DNA from: Prolixibacteraceae bacterium
GTDB taxonomy: Bacteria > Bacteroidota > Bacteroidia > Bacteroidales > Prolixibacteraceae
Direction: 5' to 3'
Length of the DNA stretch: 11,749 bases
NCBI GenBank assembly: GCA_003516705.1
Contig: DPCJ01000063.1
Coordinates: 15,877-27,625 of the forward strand
Within the stretch, counting starts at the first letter, position 1. Each line of letters opens with the position of its first letter. This document shows, one piece after another, positions 5,866 through 11,749 of the stretch. Below the pieces are notes generated by a model that was given only the letters and a program-made list of their open reading frames with translations, did not search any database and was not told the origin of the DNA. Both the position numbers and the translations under genes were made by a program.

Positions 5866-7659
5866 ATGACCGATTACAGAATGCACATCCTCATTTGCGG
5901 GGGAACAGGGTGCAAGGCTTCTGACAGCAACGGAATCAAGGAGAAGCTCAACTATTTTATCAACGAATTTAATCTCGAAGATGAGGTTCAGGTGGTGCTT
6001 ACCGGCTGTTTTGGCTTTTGCGAAAAAGGCCCGATTGTAAAAGTATTGCCCGACAATACTTTTTATACCGAGGTAAAACCATCAGATGCCGAGGACATCG
6101 TAAAAGAGCATATTCTGAAGGGCCGGCCGGTGAAACGGTTGCTTTACAAAAATCCGAAAAATGATTATGCAGTAACCTCGGCCAATAATATAGATTTCTA
6201 CAAAAAACAAATCAGGATTGCACTGAGGAACTGTGGTTTTATCAATCCTGAAAATATTGAAGAATACATCGGGCGCGATGGTTATGCAGCTTTGGGAAAA
6301 TGCCTGACCGAAAACACACCCGAAGAAGTGATTAAAGAAATCAAAGATTCAGGGTTGCGCGGACGTGGCGGCGGCGGTTTCCCCACCGGATTGAAATGGG
6401 AAATTACGCGTAATGTGGTCAACGACCAGAAATATGTGGTTTGCAATGCCGACGAAGGCGATCCCGGCGCTTTTATGGACCGTTCAATTCTCGAAGGCGA
6501 CCCGCATTCAGTTATCGAAGCAATGGCGATTTGTGGTTATTGCATTGGAGCCGACACAGGTTTGGTTTACATCAGGGCAGAATATCCGCTGGCCATCGAA
6601 CGTCTGAAAATTGCAATCGGTCAGGCCGAAGAATTTGGTTTGTTGGGAAATGATATTTTGGGAACCGGTTTCAATTTCAAAATCGAATTGCGGTACGGTG
6701 CCGGCGCTTTTGTTTGCGGCGAGGAAACAGCGCTGATTCACTCGATGGAAGGTTTGCGTGGCGAACCAACCGTAAAACCGCCGTTTCCTTCGGTTTCGGG
6801 TTACATGGGCAAGCCTACCAACGTAAACAATGTCGAAACTTTCGCCAATATTCCGGTAATTATCAACAAGGGAGCCAACTGGTTTAATAAAATCGGAACC
6901 GAAAAATCAAAAGGAACAAAGGTTTTTGCACTGGCCGGAAAAATTAACAATGTAGGGTTAATCGAGGTTCCGATGGGAACGACACTGCGAGAAGTGATTT
7001 ACGATATTGGCGGTGGTATTAAGGATGGCAAAGAATTTAAATCGGTACAAACCGGCGGTCCGTCGGGTGGCTGCCTCACCAAAAAATTCCTCGATACACC
7101 CATCGACTACGATAACCTGATTGCTGCCGGCTCAATGATGGGTTCGGGTGGAATGATTGTGATGGACGAGGACGACTGCATGGTTTCAATTGCCCGTTTT
7201 TACCTTGAGTTTACACTCGAGGAATCGTGCGGAAAATGCAATCCGTGCCGTATCGGGAATAAGCGGTTGCACGAAATTCTGTGTCGCATCACCGAAGGAA
7301 AGGGAACGATTGAAGATATCGACAGGCTGAAGGTTTTAAGCGAAGTAATAAAAGATACATCGCTTTGTGGTTTGGGTCAGTCATCGCCAAATCCGGTTTT
7401 GTCAACCATAGCCAACTTCGAACACGAATACCTGGCGCATGTGAACGAGGGGAAATGCCCTGCGGGACAGTGCAAATCGCTGATGAAATATGAAATTATT
7501 GAAGATTTGTGCACGGGTTGTACACTGTGTTTCCGCAACTGCCCCGTGGGTGCCATCACCGGGGAGCGGCGTGTGGCTCACTTTATAGACCAATCGCTGT
7601 GTATTAAATGCGGCGTTTGTATGGATAAATGCAAATTCAACGCAATAAAACTTAACTAA
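5866..7659 (+). CDS. hydB: NAD-linked [FeFe] hydrogenase beta subunit (NuoF-like)
   Basis: A 597-residue modular electron-transfer subunit. Residues 1-95 are a thioredoxin-like [2Fe-2S] domain (C11, C16, C48, C52). The NuoF-like core carries the FMN/NADH-binding motifs GLRGRGGGGFPTG (163-175) and GAGAFVCGEETAL (278-290), and a [4Fe-4S] site from SCGKCNPC (C455, C458, C461) with C501 in SLCGLG. The C-terminus has a CPAGQC pair (C531, C536) and two ferredoxin-type [4Fe-4S] sets (C549/C552/C555/C559 and C579/C582/C585/C589). This is the standard HydB layout in trimeric bifurcating hydrogenases, where it is the NAD(H) site. The start is the ATG at 5866; an in-frame TTG at 5836 would overlap the preceding gene. 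hydA follows after 18 bp. Confidence 0.95.
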   Translation: MTDYRMHILICGGTGCKASDSNGIKEKLNYFINEFNLEDEVQVVLTGCFGFCEKGPIVKVLPDNTFYTEVKPSDAEDIVKEHILKGRPVKRLLYKNPKNDYAVTSANNIDFYKKQIRIALRNCGFINPENIEEYIGRDGYAALGKCLTENTPEEVIKEIKDSGLRGRGGGGFPTGLKWEITRNVVNDQKYVVCNADEGDPGAFMDRSILEGDPHSVIEAMAICGYCIGADTGLVYIRAEYPLAIERLKIAIGQAEEFGLLGNDILGTGFNFKIELRYGAGAFVCGEETALIHSMEGLRGEPTVKPPFPSVSGYMGKPTNVNNVETFANIPVIINKGANWFNKIGTEKSKGTKVFALAGKINNVGLIEVPMGTTLREVIYDIGGGIKDGKEFKSVQTGGPSGGCLTKKFLDTPIDYDNLIAAGSMMGSGGMIVMDEDDCMVSIARFYLEFTLEESCGKCNPCRIGNKRLHEILCRITEGKGTIEDIDRLKVLSEVIKDTSLCGLGQSSPNPVLSTIANFEHEYLAHVNEGKCPAGQCKSLMKYEIIEDLCTGCTLCFRNCPVGAITGERRVAHFIDQSLCIKCGVCMDKCKFNAIKLN

Positions 7660-7677
7660 CCCTGAAAATCAGAAAAA

Positions 7678-9441
7678 ATGGATGTAATCAATCTTACAAT
7701 AGATAATAAACCAGTTGTAGTTAAAAAGGGAACTACAATTCTGGAAGCGGCAAAAGGAATTGGAGTGCATATTCCAACGCTTTGTTACATGAAACTTGAA
7801 GACCTGAACATCGAAAACAAACCCGGTGGATGCCGGATTTGTGTGGTGGAAGTTGAAGGGCGCAGAAATCTGGCACCTGCCTGTTGTACCGAAGTACACG
7901 AGGGAATGGTGGTGAACTCGCATTCAATAAGGGCGATAAACGCCCGCAGGACTGTTATGGAACTGATACTTTCAGACCACCCGACTGACTGTTTGATTTG
8001 TGCAAAATCGGGGAATTGCGACCTTCAGAATATGGCACACTACCTCGGCATCCGGAAAATTCATTATGAAGGAGAACAATCACATTACCGGAAAGATACT
8101 TCACCCGCCATTATTCGCGATGTGGATAAGTGCATCATGTGCCGCAGGTGCGAAATGATGTGCAACGAAGTTCAGACAGTAGGCGTGCTATCAGCGATTA
8201 ACCGTGGTTTTAACTCGGTGGTTGCGCCGGCTTTCGAAATGAACCTCGACCATTCGGTGTGCACCTATTGCGGACAGTGCGTGGCAGTTTGTCCGACAGG
8301 TGCGCTTACCGAAGTTGATGAAACAGGTAAAGTGGTGCGTGTACTTTCCGACCCCACAAAAACTGTGATTGTGCAAACAGCGCCGGCTGTGCGTGCAGCT
8401 TTGGGCGAAGAATTTGAAATGGAAGCCGGAACACTTGTAACCGGTAAACTTGTTGCTGCATTGCGAAGGCTGGGTTTCGACTATGTTTTTGATACCGATT
8501 TCGCCGCCGACCTAACCATTATGGAAGAAGGAACCGAACTACTAAACCGCCTGGGAAAACACCTTGCCGGTGATAAAGAGGTGAAACTTCCGATTTTAAC
8601 GTCGTGCTGCCCCGCCTGGGTGAAATTTTTCGAACACCAGTTCCCCGATATGAAGGATATTCCATCAACAGCACGTTCACCACAGCAAATGTTTGGGTCG
8701 ATTGCCAAAACTTATTTTGCTGATAAACTGGGAATTAAGCGTGAAGATTTGGTGGTTGTGTCGATTATGCCTTGCGTGGCAAAAAAATATGAATGTGGTC
8801 GCGACGAGTTTAAGGTGAACAAAAATCCCGATGTTGATTTTGCACTCACAACCCGCGAACTTGCTGCACTCATTAAGATTTCTAATATCAATTTCAGAAC
8901 ACTGCCCAATGAAGATTTTGACAATCCGCTGGGTGAATCTACCGGTGCCGCAGTTATTTTCGGAACCACAGGCGGTGTGATTGAGGCTGCTGTCAGGACG
9001 GCTTATGAACTGCATACAAAAAAGGAACTACCGAGGCTCGATTTCGATGAATTGCGCGGAATGGAAGGAATCAGAAAAGCTACCATCGATTTTGGCGGAA
9101 TCCCACTTCATATTGGAATTGCACATGGCCTTGGAAATGCCCGTAAATTGCTCGAAGAAATTCAGGCGGGTAAAAGCGAGTTTCATGCTATCGAAATTAT
9201 GAGCTGCCCCGGTGGATGTATTGGTGGCGGTGGTCAGCCCTATCATCACGGAAATGCTGAAATTTTGAAAAAACGCCAGGCGGCAATTTACCGTGAGGAT
9301 AGTAAAAAATCAATCCGTAAATCGCACGAGAATCCTTATATCATTAAATTATACAAAGAGTTTTTAGGACATCCGATGAGCGAAAAAGCGCATCATCTGC
9401 TGCATACAGCGTATTTCGACAGGACAGAGGAAAAGGGTTGA
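7678..9441 (+). CDS. hydA: [FeFe] hydrogenase catalytic subunit
   Basis: A 587-residue catalytic subunit. The N-terminus has a plant-type [2Fe-2S] domain (C36, C52, C55, C69 or C70), a NuoG-like His-Cys [4Fe-4S] motif (H101, C105, C108, C114) and two ferredoxin [4Fe-4S] sets (C152/C155/C158/C162 and C195/C198/C201/C205). The H-cluster domain has all three signatures: L1 TSCCPAW (308-314; C310 the expected proton-relay cysteine, C311 a cluster ligand), L2 MPCVAKKYE (364-372, C366) and L3 EIMSCPGGCIGGGGQP (506-521, C510 and C514). The small-subunit-like tail follows L3. There is no Tat or Sec signal, so the enzyme is cytoplasmic. With all ligands present it should be active, reversibly forming H2, given HydEFG maturases encoded elsewhere. 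This is the M3-type layout of trimeric group A enzymes. Confidence 0.97.
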   Translation: MDVINLTIDNKPVVVKKGTTILEAAKGIGVHIPTLCYMKLEDLNIENKPGGCRICVVEVEGRRNLAPACCTEVHEGMVVNSHSIRAINARRTVMELILSDHPTDCLICAKSGNCDLQNMAHYLGIRKIHYEGEQSHYRKDTSPAIIRDVDKCIMCRRCEMMCNEVQTVGVLSAINRGFNSVVAPAFEMNLDHSVCTYCGQCVAVCPTGALTEVDETGKVVRVLSDPTKTVIVQTAPAVRAALGEEFEMEAGTLVTGKLVAALRRLGFDYVFDTDFAADLTIMEEGTELLNRLGKHLAGDKEVKLPILTSCCPAWVKFFEHQFPDMKDIPSTARSPQQMFGSIAKTYFADKLGIKREDLVVVSIMPCVAKKYECGRDEFKVNKNPDVDFALTTRELAALIKISNINFRTLPNEDFDNPLGESTGAAVIFGTTGGVIEAAVRTAYELHTKKELPRLDFDELRGMEGIRKATIDFGGIPLHIGIAHGLGNARKLLEEIQAGKSEFHAIEIMSCPGGCIGGGGQPYHHGNAEILKKRQAAIYREDSKKSIRKSHENPYIIKLYKEFLGHPMSEKAHHLLHTAYFDRTEEKG

Positions 9442-9496
9442 ATACACGAATGCTTCAATGCGTAAATGATTAGAAATCAGATTAAAATTAAAGAAG

Positions 9497-10003
9497 ATGC
9501 CAAAAATTAAATTATCAGACAATACCATCAATATCATAAAAGATATTTGCGCAGAGTTCCAAAACAAGGAAAGCGAACTGATTAATGTGCTGCATAAAAC
9601 ACAGGGGAAACTGGGTTACCTGCCTGCCGAAGTTCAGGAAGTAATTGCCCGCGAGCTAAACTCCTCGGTTGCCCGTGTTTATGGGGTGGTTACGTTTTAC
9701 AGTTTTTTCACCATGATTCCGAAAGGCGAATTCCCGATTTCGATTTGCATGGGTACAGCCTGTTACGTGCGCGGTGCCGAGCAGGTATTGAGCGAGTTTA
9801 AAAGGCAATTAAAAGTGGAAGTTGGAGAATCGACAAGCGATGGTAAATTTTCGCTGAACTGTCTTCGCTGCGTTGGTGCCTGTGGACTTGCCCCTGTGGT
9901 TACTGTTGGCGAAAAAGTTTATGGGCGGGTTGCGCCAACTCAGGTAAAGGAAATTATTGCCGAGTACAGGGAAATGAATGGGGCAGAATCAAAAATTGCC
10001 TGA
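9497..10003 (+). CDS. hydC: NAD-linked [FeFe] hydrogenase gamma subunit (NuoE-like)
   Basis: A 168-residue NuoE-like subunit with a helical N-terminal part and a thioredoxin-like [2Fe-2S] domain. The ligands are C84 and C89 (ICMGTACYVRGA) and C125 and C129 (LRCVGACGLAP); C122 is extra. YGVVTFYSFF (62-71) is the usual NuoE motif before the cluster domain. In trimeric hydrogenases this subunit passes electrons to or from HydB. Here the gene lies last, 55 bp after hydA, whereas I recall hydC usually ahead of hydB; the complete Fe-S set argues that the order alone has changed. The ATG at 9497 fits the family length. No separate promoter is evident in the 55-bp gap. It ends 15 bp from a convergent gene. 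Confidence 0.94.
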   Translation: MPKIKLSDNTINIIKDICAEFQNKESELINVLHKTQGKLGYLPAEVQEVIARELNSSVARVYGVVTFYSFFTMIPKGEFPISICMGTACYVRGAEQVLSEFKRQLKVEVGESTSDGKFSLNCLRCVGACGLAPVVTVGEKVYGRVAPTQVKEIIAEYREMNGAESKIA

Positions 10004-10008
10004 AAGCG

Positions 10009-10030
10009 CGACTGCTGTTTAAAGCAGTTG
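10009..10030. terminator. Possible bidirectional terminator hairpin
   Basis: An inverted repeat CGACTGCT-6 nt-AGCAGTTG, with one G-T mismatch, sits between the convergent hydC and MOSC genes and includes the MOSC stop codon. It could end both transcripts, but there is no T-run on either side, so the assignment is tentative. Confidence 0.35.
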
Positions 10031-10660
10031 CCCCCATCTTTTGATGAGGTCTTTGCGACAGCTTTGTGCAATAAAAGGGTCGTTGATTGCAATTTCAACG
10101 GCCCTTTTATTAAATACATCGGTGTAAATTAATTCGTAAACCCGGCGAATTGAGATGGTTTGCTTTTTTTCGATGAGTTTAAATTCGTCACCGGTTTTTA
10201 CACGACCTTTTTGCAACACACGAACGTAAACACCGGCAAATCCCGAATCGACAAACTGCCTCACGATTTCGTTATTGTGAAACCTGAACCCGAGTTTAAA
10301 ACAGGGCTGGCGTGGCTGCGTAGCCTGTACTATAGTTTCTCCCACTTCAAAAATATCGCCGATATTGACTTCTGCTTCGTCAAGTCCTTCAACTGTTAGG
10401 TTTTCGCCAAACATTCCCCACGGCATTTCGAGGGCAGGGTAGAGGTTTCTCCAGTACGCGTAATGGTCGGCTGAATACAGGTAACACGCTTTGTCAACTC
10501 CACCATGATAACGACGGTCGATTACATCGTCGTTTTCCACGTCTTCATTTCCAAGAAATATTGGAGCCTCAGCTGGAAATTTGAAAATTCCCGTTTTTAC
10601 GATTCTGCCATTCCATTCAATGTCTCTGGCTTTGCCTGTGTTTGTCGAAATAACTTTCAT
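10019..10660 (-). CDS. MOSC-domain protein, YiiM-like
   Basis: A 213-residue protein with a MOSC domain (about 20-165) followed by a short helical 3-alpha region (about 168-212). The recognisable motifs are RRYHGGVDKACYLYS (49-63), WGMFGENLTVEGL (81-93) and QPRQPCFKLGFR (115-126), whose Cys120 is at the place of the conserved MOSC cysteine. This length and pair of domains match YiiM-type proteins, which use molybdenum cofactor and in E. coli reduce N-hydroxylated bases; the substrate here is not provable. There is no link to the hydrogenase beyond adjacency, and it is transcribed toward hydC. The region ahead of the ATG is a 7-bp-period repeat array with no clear TAnnTTTG promoter, so it may be co-transcribed with the J-domain gene upstream. 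Confidence 0.88.
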   Translation of the reverse strand: MKVISTNTGKARDIEWNGRIVKTGIFKFPAEAPIFLGNEDVENDDVIDRRYHGGVDKACYLYSADHYAYWRNLYPALEMPWGMFGENLTVEGLDEAEVNIGDIFEVGETIVQATQPRQPCFKLGFRFHNNEIVRQFVDSGFAGVYVRVLQKGRVKTGDEFKLIEKKQTISIRRVYELIYTDVFNKRAVEIAINDPFIAQSCRKDLIKRWGQLL

Positions 10661-10669
10661 GATTTATGG

Positions 10670-10797
10670 AAATCTGATACTTGATACTTGATATTTGATA
10701 CTTGATTCTGGATGGATGCTGGATGACGATACCGGTTGCTGAATAGTTTTTTGAATTCATGATCCCGACCCGGAACTCGTAACCCGAATCTTTCAAC
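10670..10797 (-). repeat. Degenerate 7-bp-period tandem repeat array
   Basis: Read on the minus strand, heptamers begin just after the J-domain gene's stop codon with a G-rich set (TTCGGGT, TACGAGT, TCCGGGT), pass through a degenerate middle, and end in near-perfect AAGTATC units just before the MOSC ATG. On the plus strand these are GATACTT at 10676-10682, 10683-10689 and 10697-10703, with GATATTT at 10690-10696. The sequence, step, order and position relative to the flanking genes parallel the array at 4013-4150, so the two belong to one dispersed family. No gene is encoded; the short open frame crossing it is repeat translation. Confidence 0.8.
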
Positions 10798-11529
10798 TCA
10801 AACAATTCCACGCTCTTTTTTTATGTTTTCGTAAGCCTTGTTAACGCTTTGAAATTTCTCGTGTGCAGCTTTCTGAAAATCATCGCCCAAATGGCTCACT
10901 TTGTCGGGGTGGTATTTCATGGCCATGCGGCGGTATGCTTTTTTAATTTCGTCGTTGGTGGCGGCGCGTTCAATTTCAAGAATCTGGTAATCACCATCGG
11001 TATTCGGGATAAACATAGCCTGAATCGACTCAAAGTCGGGCGCATTAATACCCATCTCACGACTGATTACAGCAATTATTTCTTTTTCGGCGGCATCAAT
11101 CTGACCATCGGCCTGAGCAATTCCAAAAAGGAAATGCAACAACTGCAAACGGGCAGAGTAATTCATGTTTGCCTTAATCTGGTTGGCAACCGCATCAACC
11201 GGAATGGTTTGTTCAAGCAGGTCGCGCAACATACGCACGCCTTCAGTTGCCGATGCTTCTCCAAAATTGTGGACAAGAAATTTCTTCACGTAATCGAGCT
11301 CTGAACGCAGAATTTTGCCATCGGCTTTCATTACAGCGGCTGTTAAAACAAGCAGGCTCATAATATATCCTCCGGCTGTTGTTTGTCCCGAATAGCCTGT
11401 TCTGGTTGTACTTATGGCTTCTGTGCCACCATCAAAAACCGACCCGAGAACAAACCCGAGAATACCACCAATCGGGCCGCCAACTGCCCATCCAAGGCCA
11501 CCACCTATCCATTTACCAAATTTTGCCAT
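10798..11529 (-). CDS. TerB/J-domain co-chaperone-like protein (DjlA-like)
   Basis: A 243-residue protein with three parts. A glycine-rich hydrophobic N-terminus (about 7-33, GGGLGWAVGGPIGGILGFVL) could insert in or associate with the membrane. A TerB-like helical domain follows (about 55-175), with paired acidic motifs KADGKI (68-73) and QADGQID (139-145). The C-terminal J domain (about 178-238) has DYQILEI at its start and the HPD tripeptide (207-209) needed to stimulate DnaK. This is the DjlA arrangement, so it is likely a membrane-tethered Hsp70 co-chaperone. Its ATG overlaps the coaE stop region by 17 bp, implying translational coupling. The glycine-rich segment may be too flexible for a firm transmembrane call. 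Confidence 0.88.
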   Translation of the reverse strand: MAKFGKWIGGGLGWAVGGPIGGILGFVLGSVFDGGTEAISTTRTGYSGQTTAGGYIMSLLVLTAAVMKADGKILRSELDYVKKFLVHNFGEASATEGVRMLRDLLEQTIPVDAVANQIKANMNYSARLQLLHFLFGIAQADGQIDAAEKEIIAVISREMGINAPDFESIQAMFIPNTDGDYQILEIERAATNDEIKKAYRRMAMKYHPDKVSHLGDDFQKAAHEKFQSVNKAYENIKKERGIV

Positions 11530-11749
11530 CTGTTTTTAATTTTTTATCAATTTCTATAATCTGAGGAATTATTAGTGTCGAATTATCATTTACAATTTCA
11601 ATTGAAGCCAGCTTTCTTTTTTCGTCATCAGTCCATTGTTTTGCCATCCGGGCTAAAATTTGCTCAGCGGTTAAATTGTCCCTTTTTGTAACCCTGTCAA
11701 TTCTCAATTGTTCAGGGGCAGTAACCAGAATATTCACATCCATCAGTTG
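11513..11749 (-). CDS. coaE: Dephospho-CoA kinase, C-terminal part (cut by window edge)
   Basis: The last 78 residues of a gene whose start lies beyond the right edge; the frame is open to position 11749. ILVTAPEQLRIDRVTKRD, then LTAEQILARMAKQW and a DNDS-type turn, match the C-terminal part of dephospho-CoA kinase, the final ATP-dependent step of coenzyme A synthesis. The P-loop lies outside the window. The internal methionine at 11743 is not the start, since the matching sequence continues ahead of it. It overlaps the J-domain gene by 17 bp. Confidence 0.85.
   Translation of the reverse strand, partial: QLMDVNILVTAPEQLRIDRVTKRDNLTAEQILARMAKQWTDDEKRKLASIEIVNDNSTLIIPQIIEIDKKLKTDGKIW

Noticed and set aside
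9442..9496. Separate promoter for hydC
   Set aside because: The gap is A/T-rich but shows no TTG/TAnnTTTG pair at suitable spacing.
10849..11304. 151-codon plus-strand open frame
   Set aside because: It is antisense to the TerB/J-domain gene, which has clear HPD and acidic motifs.

Overview
The window looks like chromosomal DNA of an anaerobic or fermentative member of the Bacteroidetes, probably near the Marinilabiliales/Bacteroidales. This is inferred from promoters of the Bacteroidetes type (TTG, 18-20 bp, TAnnTTTG), few Shine-Dalgarno sequences, moderate G+C, and small palindromic repeats between genes. No rRNA, tRNA or CRISPR array is visible.

Layout. Positions 1-280 hold no convincing gene but contain a nested inverted-repeat element. 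On the minus strand (281-2393) are a two-PAS sensor protein and a SpoIIE-type PP2C phosphatase, overlapping and so translationally coupled. A divergent control region (2394-2568) has a promoter candidate in each direction. On the plus strand (2569-10003) follow: a small DRTGG-like protein, an RsbW-like ATPase/kinase, a MITE-like palindromic element, a second DRTGG-like protein, a 7-bp-period tandem repeat array, a PHP phosphoesterase, a histidine-kinase-type ATPase without a phospho-acceptor domain, a thioredoxin-like [2Fe-2S] ferredoxin, and the three subunits of a trimeric NAD-linked [FeFe] hydrogenase in the order HydB, HydA, HydC. A convergent minus-strand group (10019-11749) carries the end of coaE, a TerB/J-domain protein, a second 7-bp-period array and a MOSC-domain protein.

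How it fits together. HydA (H-cluster), HydB (NuoF-like FMN/NADH and Fe-S subunit) and HydC (NuoE-like) should form a soluble hydrogenase exchanging electrons between NAD(H), probably ferredoxin, and H2; electron bifurcation is inferred from the family. The genes in front of it are almost all signalling parts: sensor (PAS), phosphatase (SpoIIE), Ser/Thr-kinase-like ATPases, and two small DRTGG-like proteins. This resembles a partner-switching circuit tied to hydrogenase expression or activity, but no STAS anti-anti-sigma protein and no sigma factor are present. Similar gene sets are, as I recall, found beside hydrogenases in Clostridia and Thermotogae, but I know of no defined function for the set. 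It is the best candidate in this window for a poorly described system. No hydrogenase maturation genes (hydE, hydF, hydG) are in the window.
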